Positions 25,770 to 36,469 of a stretch of DNA of 64,000 bases are shown here, one piece after another. The position numbers and the translations under genes are program-made. The notes under the pieces are model-generated. The model ran no database searches. It was not told the DNA's origin and worked only from the letters and a program-made list of their open reading frames with translations. Location: contig NC_088295.1 in NCBI RefSeq assembly GCF_032854445.1, forward strand, positions 7,254,501 to 7,318,500, written 5' to 3'. This stretch comes from Liolophura sinensis. Lineage: Eukaryota; Mollusca; Polyplacophora; Chitonida; Chitonidae. Positions within the stretch are counted from its first letter, which is position 1, and every line of letters starts with the position of its first letter.

Positions 25770-27680
25770 GGTATGATGTCCTCATCAATCTAGTCTGAGA
25801 TACACCAGAGTATGACCTACTGTCTCTAACTGCAAATATCTAGTCTGGGATACACCAGAGTATGACTTACTGTCTCTAACCGCAAATGTCTAGTCTATGA
25901 TATACCAGAGTATGACTTACTGTCTCTAACTGCAAATATCTAGTCTGGGATACACCAGAGTATGACTTACTGTCTAACCGCAAATGTCTAGTCTGAGATA
26001 CACCAGAGTGTAAGTTACTGTCTCTAGCCGCAAATGTCTAGTCTGAGATACACCAGAGTATGAGTTACTGTCTCTAACCGCAAATGTCTAGTCTGAGATA
26101 CACCAGAGTATGAGTTACCGTCTCTAACCGCAAATGCCAAGTCTGAGATACACCAGAGTATGAGTTACTGTCTCTAACCGCAAATGTCTAGTCTGAGATA
26201 CACCAGAGTATGACTTACTGTCTCTAGCCGCAAATGTCTAGTCTGACATACACCAGAGTATGAGTTACTGTCTCTAAATGCGCAAACGTCTAGTCTGAAA
26301 TACACCAGAGTGTAAGTTACTGTCTCTAACCGCAAATGCCAAGTCTGAGATACACCAGAGTATGAGTTACTGTCTCTAACCGCAAATGTCTAGCCTGAGA
26401 TACACCAGAGTATGACTTACTGTCACTAACCGCAAATGTCTCGTCTGAGATACACCAGAGTATGACTTACTGTCTCTAAATGCGCAAACGTCTAGTCTGA
26501 GATATACCAGAGTGTAAGTTACTGTCTCTAACCGCAAATGCCAAGTCTGGGATACACCAGAGTATGACTTACTCTCTAACCGCAAATGTCTAGTCTGAGA
26601 TACACCAGAGTGTAAGTTACTGTCTCTAGCCGCAAATGTCTAGTCTGAGATACACCAGAGTATGACTTACTGTCTCTAACCGCAAATGTCTAGTCTGAGA
26701 TACACCAGAGTATGACTTACTGTCACTAACCGCAAATGTCTAGTCTGAGATACACCAGAGTATGAGTTACTGTCACTAACCGCAAATGCCAAGTCTGAGA
26801 TACACCAGAGTATGAGTTACTGTCTCTAACCGCAAATGTCTAGCCTTAGATACACCAGAGTGTGACTTACTGTCTCTAACCGCAAATGTCTAGTCTGAGA
26901 TACACCAGAGTATGACTTACTGTCACTAACCGCAAACGTCTAGGCTGAGATACACCAGAGTGTAAGTTATTGTCTCTAACCGCAAATGTCTAGTCTGAGA
27001 TACACCAGGGTTTGAGTTACTGTCACTAACAGCAAATGTCTAGCCTGAGATACACCAGAGTGTAAGTTACTGTCTCTAACCGCAAATGTCTAATCTGAGA
27101 TACACCAGAGTATGACTTACTGTCACTAACTGCAAATGTCTAGCCTGAGATACACCAGAGTGTAAGTTACTGTCTCTAACCGCAAATGCCTAGTCTGAGA
27201 TACACCAAGGTATGAGTTACTGTCTCTAACCGCAAATGCCTAGTCTGAGATACACCAAGGTATGACTTACTGTCTCTAACCGCAAATGTCTAGTCTGAGA
27301 TACACTAGAGTATGAGTTACTGTTACTAACCCCAAATGTCTAGTCTGAGATACATAAGAGTATGATTGTCTCTCCAAAATAGTACATTCTAATACGTGTG
27401 ATAGAGGGTGTGATTTAGTGTCTCTCACCACAGTTGTCAGGTTTTGAGACAGACCATCGTATGATTTGCTTTGTCTCACCAAAATTGTTTATTTATGCCA
27501 CACACCAGAGTATGATTTTCTCTTTCCTTTTACATATGTTCGGTGCACACCAGAATTATTTACTGTCTCTCATCGCAAATATTCAGTTTTGAGACACAAC
27601 AAAACGATTTACTTGCTTTCCACAAACGTTGTTTTGAGACACAGCAGAGTACAATTTACTGTATCTCACCAACACCTGAT
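25770..27680. repeat. 50-bp minisatellite filling GluN2 intron 4
   Basis: About 32 copies of a 50-bp unit (aaccgcaaatgtctagtctg, agatacaccagagtatgact, tactgtctct) to 27380. Ever more diverged copies (gtttgagacacaccag) run almost to the exon-5 acceptor. Confidence 0.96.
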
Positions 27681-27688
27681 GTTTGCAG

Positions 27689-27878
27689 GCATCCAGTTCC
27701 TGGCAGACGCCACGGCCATGTCCATGATGATAAAATCCGCCTCTCAGCTCTGGGTGAACGCCCTGAAGACGATTGCCGATGAAGGGGTTCCCAGAGAGAA
27801 GCTCAATACCATCAAGCCAAACATGTCCTGCTCCACATCGGCACCTCTCTACTGGAAGGACGGCAAAAACTTCTTCCA
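27689..27878 (+). CDS. GRIN2: GluN2 exon 5 (amino-terminal domain)
   Basis: Acceptor gatgtttgcag, donor gtaaga, phases 1 in and 2 out. It codes GIQFLADATAMSMMIKSASQ, LWVNALKTIADEGVP and KPNMSCSTSAPLYWKDGKNFF, the helix-rich part of the amino-terminal domain where vertebrate GluN2 has ARVRDGIAIITTAASDML followed by a conserved Cys region. Degenerate copies of the intron-4 50-bp repeat continue to within a few tens of bases of the acceptor. Confidence 0.88.
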
Positions 27879-28054
27879 GTAAGATAACAATTAAATAAAT
27901 AGGGTATTAACTCAAATAAAGAATTATAGCCAGGGCAAGAAATTCTGACAGTGCGATTCTACAGGAAATATTTACATTGGCGCCAATGTGCATTTTATGA
28001 TAACAGGTCACTTAAATCAGTTTTTCTAGCCGCCGATTTTTGTCCTCATTTTAG

Positions 28055-28184
28055 ATATTTAAAAAATGCCACCGTGCGGCCGGCAAGACGCGGTGACCCT
28101 GAGGTCAGCTTTGACGAGAATGGTCTTCTGAAATACACAAGCGTTAACATCACAAACCTGAAAGCGGACAGATATTGGGCACCG
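28055..28184 (+). CDS. GRIN2: GluN2 exon 6 (end of amino-terminal domain)
   Basis: Acceptor cctcattttag, donor gtaagg. It codes QYLKNATVRPARRGDPEVSF then DENGLLKYTSVNITNLKADR, matching vertebrate [20 protein letters not shown]; it ends RYWAP in phase 0. Two N-glycosylation sequons (NAT, NIT) are visible. The intron before it is only 176 bp. Confidence 0.88.
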
Positions 28185-28239
28185 GTAAGGAACGCCTTTC
28201 ACACAGGATTCACGTTTATAACCCCTTGGCTATTACACT

Positions 28240-28370
28240 CACATATGTATTTATTTATTTATTTCATTGGTGGTTTGAGTAGTACTCAAGAATGTTTCAC
28301 TTATACGACGGCGGCCAACATTATGGTCCAGGGTGAGCTGGACATCAGCTCATAGTGACCGCATTGGTCT
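28240..28370 (-). mobile_element. SINE copy with large internal deletion
   Basis: The tail (ATTTATTT, ttcattggtgg, actcaagaatgtttcactta) joins at ggtccagggtgagctggac directly to head sequence (gtgaccgcattgg). GluN2 intron 6. Confidence 0.8.
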
Positions 28371-28602
28371 GACCTGAATAGTTTCGTATACTTGATGACT
28401 TTATGCCGTGTAGAAGATTGCTGTAATAGTTATGTGATAACTGTTTTTAGAACCTCTGTACTTTTCTAATGTCTCCAAAAATTAGATTTTGTTGACGAAT
28501 GACTTACATTAAACTTACGTTAGTAAACCTAACACTTCATCGCGATAATTTTTTCTACCTGCATTAGATAACAGTGTAATGTGGGTAGATTTTTTGTCTC
28601 AG

Positions 28603-28820
28603 ATCGGTACGTGGGACAAGGACGGGCTTATCCTGAACGACATCACTTGGCCTGGGGGTAGAAAATCACCTCCTTCTGGCAAGCCTTCCAAATACCACCT
28701 TCGTGTTATGACCTTAGAGGAAGAACCGTACGTTACATATAATGAGATGGAGCCGGACGGAACGTGTGGCAAACGGAAAGCATTCAAATGTAGGACCTGG
28801 ATAAGACACGGAAAACCTGG
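28603..28820 (+). CDS. GRIN2: GluN2 exon 7 (ATD-S1 linker and S1 start)
   Basis: Acceptor tttttgtctcag, donor gtaagt, phase 0 in and 2 out. It codes IGTWDKDGLILNDITWPGGR, then YHLRVMTLEEEPYVTYNEME and GTCGKRKAFKC. IGTWDKDGL equals the VGKWKDKSL of vertebrate GluN2; LRVMTLEEEPYV equals LSIVTLEEAPFV, the first strand of the ligand-binding domain. The paired cysteines (GTCGK, FKC) match the S1 disulfide region. Confidence 0.92.
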
Positions 28821-29599
28821 GTAAGTGCTGAAATTAAGCGCACCCGCTTTGGAGTCTAGCCAAAAAACTGACAACGTACTAAGCCCTGCAGGAGGCGCGC
28901 CTGAGGGTGAGTAAAGGGGAGAGTACTCCGATCGTCAAGAATATGCCACAGTTTTGGCACATTAAACATTTTGTCATATTCATAATCTGTTTACTAGTAT
29001 TGTGTGATTTCTAACCATTATATAGAAATAATTTTTGAAGAAAACTAAAGTGACTTGAATATTTCTCATATTGAATATTTGAATATATCCTTGCGAAGGC
29101 CTTTTTCAGAAAAGCAGAGATCGATAGTAGTATCCCACTGCGTGTGATGATAGTTCGCATGTCTTCACTTCGTCCAGTCTGGCTGGCCACTGGAGAGATG
29201 TTATCAAAACTGGACATATAGGTTTTTGGTGTTATTGTTCAATTCGAGCTTGAACCATAAACTCCTTAAGCTGTTCTGGGCACCGGCTTCTATTTGGTTA
29301 CTTCGTCGCTCTAATTCAGTACATATTGCACCGAGTTTTATTGTGACATTTCGTTCTAGCCATTTTCCTGTATATGCCATAGCAGATTGCATTAGGGTGA
29401 GATCGTCTATAAATAGAAACGGGAACTCGGTTGTTTTCGTGATTGTGCACACCAATCAATTTGCCCGCAGGACGTAGATAGTAATTGTGTGAAAGAAGCC
29501 TGGCATACGTGTATTTATTTATGTAATTTTAAAAAAAAATATACTGTGAGCAGTTAATATAGTGTAACAATGAAGTGATTGCTGGCACAGATTTTTTGC
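28821..29599. other. GluN2 intron 7, first part
   Basis: Nothing recognised; AT-rich. Confidence 0.5.
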
Positions 29600-30140
29600 A
29601 TTCTTTCAGCCGTTGACAGATGTGTTTGCTGTGGTATAGGCTAGTAACTTTCTCCATCAGTAGAGCGAAGCGTTTGTTCTGGCGTAGGCCAGTCGTGCTG
29701 TTCCTGAAGTTGAGCGACGTTTTACAAAGTTGCGTTGATCTAACAGCTGTGTGACGTGTTTGTTCCGGCGTAGGCTAGACGCGTTGTTTCTGCAGTTGAG
29801 CGATGTTTGTGCTTACATACGCTAATCGCATTGGTCCAGTAGCTCATGAGCGACATGTTTGTTCTGACATAGGCTAGTCGCATTTTTCTGAGATATGCAA
29901 GATGAGGTGTTCTAGAAGTTGAGAAGCAAATTTGTGCTTACAGAGATAAGTCGCGTTGGTCCAGCAGTTGAGCGACGTATTTGTTATGGCCTTTGCTAGA
30001 CGCGATATTCCAGCAGTTGAGCAAGGTGTTTGTACTCAGGCAGCTACTGTCCAGAGATGTCTTTACACTCACGAAGACTATTTGCTTTGTTCCGGCGATT
30101 CAGTGGCGTGTTAGTGCGGTTCCATAGTTGTATCGTCCCA
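29600..30140. repeat. Degenerate ~60-bp array in GluN2 intron 7
   Basis: Recurring blocks gttgagcgacg, tgtttgttctggcgtaggct and agtcgcgttgtt at about 55-65 bp, roughly eight copies. Confidence 0.8.
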
Positions 30141-30232
30141 CGTATAGCACGAAATTATTGCCAAGTAAGTCTTTTGTGAGTCTAAAGACTGTTACGATAA
30201 TAGATATTATCACCATATTGATTTGTTATTAG

Positions 30233-30377
30233 GGAGGCTGACTACTACACCAACGGTACGAAGATGATGTGCTGTACGGGGCTGGCAATGGACCTACTTG
30301 GAATGCTGAACCGTTCCCTCGGTTTCGACTTCACTTTGTTTGACGTGGAGGATGGGCTCTGGGGTGGAGAAAACAGG
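30233..30377 (+). CDS. GRIN2: GluN2 exon 8 (S1 ligand-binding half)
   Basis: Acceptor tttgttattag, donor gtatgt, phases 2 in and 0 out. It codes GEADYYTNGTKMMCCTGLAM then DLLGMLNRSLGFDFTLFDVE and DGLWGGENR. MCCTGLAMDLL equals the KCCKGFCIDIL of vertebrate GluN2. At the place of the vertebrate NGKHG ligand-contact loop it has DGLWG, so the ligand-contact His is replaced by Trp, an aromatic as in GluN1. A 23-bp minisatellite starts right at the donor. Confidence 0.92.
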
Positions 30378-31040
30378 GTATGTTTTCACACACCACATGG
30401 ACATTCAACACACAACACACGGACATATCTCAACATACCACAAGGACATATCTACACACACCACCTGAACAGGTTTTCACACGCCTCATGGACATGTCTT
30501 CACACACCACAAGGACATATCTCAACACACCACATGGACATGTCTTCACACACCACGTGGACATATCTTCACACACCACCTGAACATGTCTTCACACACC
30601 ACATGGACATGTCTTCATACACCACGTGGACATATCTTCACACACCACATGGACATGTTTTCAAAAACCACATTGACATGTCTTTGCATACCACGTGCAC
30701 ACATGTCTTCATTTATTTATTTGATTGGTGTTTTACGCCGTACTCAAGAATATTTCACTTAAACGACGGCGGCCAGCATTATGGTAGGTGGAAACAGGGC
30801 AGAGCTCGGGGGAAACCCACAACCATACGGCCGGAGAGAAAGCCAGCATGAGCTGGACTTGAACTCACAGCGCCCGAATTGGTGAGAGGCTCCTGAATCA
30901 TTACGCTACGCTAGTGCGCTAACCAACTGAACCACGGATGCTCCCACATGTCTTCACATACCACGTGAACATGTCTTCACACGTCACTTGGACATGTCTT
31001 CACACATCACATCGACATGGTCTTCACACAAACACGTGAA
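30378..31040. repeat. 23-bp minisatellite in GluN2 intron 8, split by a SINE
   Basis: A unit like acacaccacatggacatgtc/ttc repeats about 15 times from the exon-8 donor to 30705 and again at 30945-31035; the SINE at 30708-30945 interrupts it. Confidence 0.93.
30708..30945 (-). mobile_element. tRNA-derived SINE, nearly full length
   Basis: Minus-strand order: tRNA-like head (catccgtggttcagttgg, ctgtgagttcaagtccagct), body (ccataatgctggccgccgtc), and tail ending attaatt-type AAATAAAT. A short internal deletion removes the gcaggttgctgg segment. Flanks both carry acatgtcttca, either target-site duplication or array units. Confidence 0.9.
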
Positions 31041-31334
31041 TAGACAATACTTCGCTAAACATATGTCCTCGGGTAGTACAAGAGGATGACTTTGTCGCGT
31101 TTACCATTCACACTATATATTGGTGTATTGTTCTACAGGGAGTCAGTGATTATAAAACTTACGTAAAACAGTGTTTACAAACAAAATACGCCGTAAGTTA
31201 CATGTCTTGGGATGCTAGATCAAAGTTTTAAGAAAGGATTTCTAGTCGTCTAGTTGTACACTTGTTCAGTTTCGTGGAGTCTTTTGTAAGTTTATTATCC
31301 AGATATATGGTCCACACTTACAGATAATATTAGC

Positions 31335-31535
31335 AAATTTTACCCATGTTATCATTAAACATAGTATACTATTATCATTAAACATAGTAAACTGTTATCA
31401 TTAAACAAAGTACACTGTTATCATTAAACATAGTATACTGCTATCATTAAACATATTATACTGTTATCATTAAACATAGTAAACTGTTATCATTAAACAT
31501 AGTATACTGTTATCATTAAAAATTGTATACTGGCT
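31335..31535. repeat. 23-bp minisatellite next to the exon-9 acceptor
   Basis: About eight copies of ctgttatcattaaacatagt plus 3 nt, ending about 15 bp before the acceptor of exon 9. Confidence 0.93.
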
Positions 31536-31549
31536 TTTCATTCCTTCAG

Positions 31550-31736
31550 GAAACTAAAGAATGGAATGGCCTTGTGAAAGCATTGATGGACGACAAGGCT
31601 GACATTGTAGTTACCTCTCTTAAAATAACGCCTGAGCGGAACCAGAAGGTGGAGTTTTCGGTGCCGTATCTGGAGACTGGAATCACCATCATTGTTGGTA
31701 TCAGGGACGGTGCCATTTCTGCCACAGCCTTTCTAG
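31550..31736 (+). CDS. GRIN2: GluN2 exon 9 (S1 end, pre-M1)
   Basis: Acceptor cattccttcag, donor gtatgt, phase 0 in and 1 out. It codes ETKEWNGLVKALMDDKADIV, VTSLKITPERNQKVEFSVPY, LETGITIIVGIRDGAISATA, FL. The core SLTINEERSEVVDFSVPF of vertebrate GluN2 aligns without gaps. The ligand-binding Ser (535) and Arg (542) are present, but the Thr equivalent to GluN2A T513 is Lys (537). The exon ends at AFL-E, exactly where the duplicated M1 exons join in phase 1. Confidence 0.93.
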
Positions 31737-32329
31737 GTATGTTCTCATCTATAACCTCTCGCAGTACCAGGCTCGATCTCGCTTATCCGGACTGTAACCT
31801 CTCATGTTGCCAATGGAACAACCCTCCAGCATTGACATGTCTGCTGCAAAGGTTTAATATTTAATTTCTTGTAATAATTTTTCTTCATCGTATAACTAAG
31901 TGTAAAGTGTAATTTGAGGAGTAAAACTTTTTGTCACATTCCACTTAATTACTTGGTCTGATTTGAGATGGTATTAAGTGTAATATGAAAATGAAATTTT
32001 TGTGATTAGAATCCCATATGTGACACACTTTTAAGTGTACATCCTTTTATCGCTAATCATCCATTATGTCGTTCATGTCAGAAACGGGCAAAACTCATCC
32101 TGTATTAATACAGACAGACACTTGGTAGTTATAGGCATAGCTATCACAAACAAAACCTCAAGGTTTCCACACAGATAAACCACACACTTCCACATTCAAG
32201 CCACCGGTCATTCACTGCATTAAGTACACCCGCTGTAATCACGGTTCATCCACTGTAACCATTGCTTCCCTACTGTAACCAATCCATGATGTGGCCTGAC
32301 ATCTCTCAAACATTCCTTGCCCTCCACTC
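31737..32329. other. GluN2 intron 9, first part
   Basis: No feature recognised. Confidence 0.5.
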
Positions 32330-32725
32330 TTCCCCCCACCAATAATGAACCAGTGCCCGGCGAACGTTTGCCTAACATCACACTTAGTGAACGTCTGTCA
32401 TATGACCATTCGTTCAATCAATCTCTGATTTCCCGGACTGAACCGCATGTTGCTCAGGCATATTGAATCTCTGTCGGCAAACGTTTGCCTAACATCTGGT
32501 AATCACCTTTTGTTTCCGTATACTGAATCTTAGCCCAGCGAATGTTTGCTTAAGATCACTTAATCACTCTTTGTCCCCGCATGCTGAACCAATGTCCGGC
32601 GAGTGTTTTGCCTAACAACAGTTATCATTCTTTGCCCCTGTATACTGAACCACTGCCTGGCGAACGTTTGCATAATATCATGCATTCACACTTTGTTCCC
32701 GCATACTAAACCATTTCCACTTTAG
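32330..32725. repeat. ~61-bp degenerate array upstream of exon 10a
   Basis: About five copies containing cggcgaacgtttgcctaaca and ctttgtccccgcatactgaa, ending about 30 bp before the 10a acceptor. Confidence 0.88.
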
Positions 32726-32754
32726 CCAAATCATTTTCATGTGTTGCGTTTCAG

Positions 32755-32877
32755 AACCGTTTGATATGACCTCGTGGATTCTAATACTCCTGTTGTGTAT
32801 CCACGTTGTGTCCATCTTGGTTTTCACCTTTGAGTATACCAGTCCAAATGGCCTCAATAAAGGCCTTTATGTTGGAG
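32755..32877 (+). CDS. GRIN2: GluN2 exon 10a: M1 transmembrane helix, first alternative
   Basis: 123 nt, phase 1 at both ends, acceptor gttgcgtttcag, donor gtaatt. It codes EPFDMTSWILILLLCIHVVS then ILVFTFEYTSPNGLNKG and LYVG. It matches vertebrate EPFSADVWVMM...VFVFEYFSPVGYN, i.e. pre-M1, the M1 helix and the start of the M1-M2 linker. A second complete exon of the same kind follows at 33706. Each joins exon 9 and exon 11 in frame, so use of one or the other is expected. Confidence 0.85.
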
Positions 32878-33136
32878 GTAATTTGACATTTGACCGTCTC
32901 GGGTGTTGTAACATATTTACATGTGTATGCGCAGTAGGACGTCCAGACTCACGCTTGTCGACAAACGTTCCCACTTACCATTTCTCTTGCTTGTATTTCA
33001 ACACTCGTCATTGACAGTCCCTTTTCTATTGCTTGTATTTCGACACACGCCAATGACATTTCCTTATCATTCGTTTTATTTCAATACCCATCAGTTGCAC
33101 ATCCCATTTCAGCATTCACAATTGACATACCTTTAT

Positions 33137-33140
33137 CTTG

Positions 33141-33233
<93 letters not shown>

Positions 33234-33500
33234 ACCATGAGCACACCTCTGCCTCACGCCCTCTCTCTCCCACATGTCTCAACACCCACCAGGAGCACAC
33301 CTCTGCCTCACGCCTCTCTCTCCCGCCCGTCTCAACACCCAACATGAGCACACCTCTGCCTCATGTCTCTCTCTTCCGCCTGTCTCAACACCCACCATGA
33401 GCACATCTCTGCCTCATGCCTCTCTCTCCCGCCTGTCTCAACACCCACCATGAGCACACCTCTGCCTCATGCCTCTCTCCTCCCGCCTGCCTAAGCACTC
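33137..33500. repeat. (CT)n microsatellite and 53-bp minisatellite between exons 10a and 10b
   Basis: About 45 CT repeats (33142-33229) are followed by about five copies of a 53-bp unit (accatgagcacacctctgcc, tcatgcctctctctcccgcc). The long pyrimidine run is on the sense strand, directly between the two alternative M1 exons. Confidence 0.96.
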
Positions 33501-33705
33501 ATTATTGCCATATCACCTTTCTCTCCGGCATCTATCCCCACATTCTCCTTTTTGCGTTGCGGCCACAATCGCTAATCTTCAACTGCGATCAAAGAACATC
33601 CACACACACTTTATTTCAGTCTTCACTCAGGTGAGTCCTGACAACAAAAGCTTTATTGATTTGTTTATTTTATGTCTCTTTTTTATCTGGCTTGCTATCT
33701 TTCAG

Positions 33706-33831
33706 AGCCGTATGACTTCCCAGCGTGGTGTTTAATTCTAGTGTTTAGTGTTCATGCCATCGGAGCGTCTATTTTCATTTTTGAGTGGCTAAGCCCCCAA
33801 GGCCTCAATCAAGGGAAAACAGCAAAGAGAG
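33706..33831 (+). CDS. GRIN2: GluN2 exon 10b: M1 transmembrane helix, second alternative
   Basis: 126 nt, phase 1 at both ends, acceptor gctatctttcag, donor gtaact. It codes EPYDFPAWCLILVFSVHAIG, ASIFIFEWLSPQGLNQG and KTAKR. Seventeen of 41 aligned residues equal exon 10a, including EP, D, W, LIL, H, FxFE, SP and GLN; the exons differ in the middle and inner end of M1 and in linker charge (KTAKR versus LYVG). Using both exons together would put two M1 helices in series, which would break receptor topology, so mutually exclusive splicing is the natural reading. No stop codon or broken splice site suggests decay. Confidence 0.82.
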
Positions 33832-34304
33832 GTAACTGGCTGAGGTAATTCTAGTGGTACTGGTGCGCTCGTCAGAAAATCGCACCGAATAGACGTAGAG
33901 CTACATGTAGTCTCCCTAGCGGAGGACAAGGTAAAGTGACACGGCACACAATCACTGCTCTAACTGTACATCGTGAATAATAACTTCTCCCATGTAAATG
34001 AAAACGTTTTCCTTACATATCCTAGAAAAAGAATAGGTGATCTACTTATTTATAAATGAAAGCATGTTTAAGCATGTAACACAAACCACTTCTGCCACAG
34101 GGGGCCTTATGACTACCACGGTTTGAAATTCAGAGTCAATATACAGCATGTCCATGAACTTCAACGCTATCGTACACCATTACTGATGACCAATTAGTCA
34201 TATCGTAGACCAGAAAGCACGAGGTGACTACTGCTTTTTGTGATTTAAACAATGAGAATATCGATAGTTAAACATGGCCTGTGTTTTATTTTCTTCCTCA
34301 CAAG

Positions 34305-34328
34305 GCCTTGCTGACAAGCCCACCAGCG
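34305..34328 (+). CDS. GRIN2: Candidate 24-nt GluN2 microexon in the M1-M2 linker
   Basis: A strong polypyrimidine acceptor (gttttattttcttcctcacaag) is followed by 24 nt and a good donor (gtgagt). Phase 1 at both ends lets it sit between exon 10a/10b and exon 11, adding GLADKPTS. The vertebrate GluN2 linker at this place contains CLADGREPGGPS, so the LAD core is suggestive. It is too short for homology to be decisive. Confidence 0.5.
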
Positions 34329-36469
34329 GTGAGTGCATGTGTATTTTGAGTCAGTGTGTAAGGAGTAAAGATCACTGGGGTTAGGCAGGTTAAACCCACC
34401 CTAGCCGTAATATTACATGTAGCTAGCACCGGCGTGTTGTGGTCTGTTATGCAAAGAGTAGTTATGTTTACATGTAGTCTGTATCTCGTACATAAAACGG
34501 GAAAATACTCCTTAGAACCCAGTAGTTAGACTGTGGAATCACCAGCCCTTAAGACAACGCAAACAAAGCTACTTATTTCATGGTAATGCATTACGCGACC
34601 TGACGTTTCCTAAAACATTGCAAGCAAGGTCACATATGTTTTGTCAAAACAAGAAGTTAGCTATCCGTAAGGCAAAGCAAGGGTATATACACTGAGAAAT
34701 CCCCCTACATCGTAAGCTATATATCTCCATTAAAACCTGAAGAAAGACAAAGCAAATAAAAATACACCAGAAAACCTAAGCAAGAACTATAAAGTAAAAA
34801 ACTAAGAGAACTTAAAAAATTAAAATATGAAACTTACTCATGTAAGATAATCAGTTATCGGATTTCAGTGATTCCGGACAGACGCAAAGACTGTTCTTGG
34901 CGTAGAAATTTAATCAGAGCTCAAGTGGTGTTCAGTGCGAGAAATTCAATAATACAACTAGTAATGGTAATGCCACAAGCTCTGTAGACTCCGACCACAC
35001 GTACTTACAAGAGGATAATAGTCTTTTCTAAATGTAAGAAACATAGAGTGAAGGAATTTGATGGCTTATCCTTTACACGCGTCTAAACAGTTTTCATAGT
35101 AATAACTTGTGACGTTGATTGAAATCATCCCAATAAACTCAGAATCTAATAGTGCAATAAGGTAAGATATGTAAAGGCACTATGTAGGCCCTGTGGTATA
35201 TCCAAATAAGGATAAAAACTAAAACTAACAAGCCTGGGTAAGGGGAATCACCTGTCATTATATAGATGCATTAAAAAAAGATATATATCTCCACAAATAC
35301 TAACAATCCCCCAGAGAGAGAACAAGCAAAGCTTTACATCTCAGTCAAAACCCGCAACTGGCCTGTTAGATGGAGCACAGGAAGCTACATATCTCTGTGA
35401 AAACCTGAAGCTGGCGACCGTAGCTCTACCAAGAGTCCGCTTACTTCAGGTTTGGAAGGAGACGTACATGTATGTAATGCTTTTCTTTGCCTGTTTTACA
35501 CTGTCAGGATGTTTTCACTGGCTTTAGCTTTCTCGCACACAAGTGACTTTCTTTGCGCTGTCTTGAAGGCTTTGAATCTTAGTTACCTAGCAAGTAAAAA
35601 GTGTAATTATGGGGGAAATAGTAAAGTGCATAAATCTGTTATTCTCCATGAAAATCAGAAGCTAATAAGTTTTAATATAAAGCTACGCTCACGTTCCATC
35701 AAATATGAAAATTTCCGCTCTGTTTTTCCGTTTCATCTTCCCTTTTACCACGCATGATGTCGCTTACAAGGTGTCGTTTACTTCTCTAACACTTATTTCA
35801 AGGTGAACAAATCCACTTTAAGGAACACAGCAGTTAAAAGATTTATTACGTTATCATTTGAATGCTGGTCAAAAATTATATTTTGAAGAATGTGTATGTG
35901 TTAAGGGTAAAGAAACCTTGAATATGTGCTAAGAGATAGGTAAAGCTAAATGGCACAATGAATGTCTGGTGTAATGTGGTGTGTCTGTCTGCATGTTTCT
36001 ATATCTCACTCCTTATTCTAAACTGCTATTTGTCTATAAATGCATGACGAACACGTTATTACAACATTGTGACAGTCGCTCGCTACAATACATGGAATTA
36101 TTTGAACTGTAAGTCTTCTTCAATCATAGTTATTGTACATCGCTGTTGTGTGGGGTGGCTAAGGCGAAAGGTCATGTCCACAAACTGGCCTCTGGTCAAT
36201 GATCGTGAAGGTGTCGGGCCCCACATAACCAGTGCATTCTGTATTAAACTTGTGCTAATATTTAGTAATACCCGCCATAGATTCTCTAGGATAACGATTT
36301 TAAGCGACAAAAAGGTTTACAGATAATGTAAAAGCTCAACTCTGCGGTATGCATGTACGTTTTTGACATTTTCCGCAACTTTGATGACGTCAGTTTGAAT
36401 GTTAATGTGAGACAACCACATGGTATCATCAGATTCGACGAGAAGTTTCTTGACCGTGTTGTATTTTAG
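34329..36469. other. GluN2 intron before exon 11
   Basis: AT-rich; no repeat array, SINE or further M1-like exon seen. Confidence 0.5.

Noticed and set aside
33137-33351. SLSLSL / ERERER frames
   Set aside because: Translation of the CT microsatellite.
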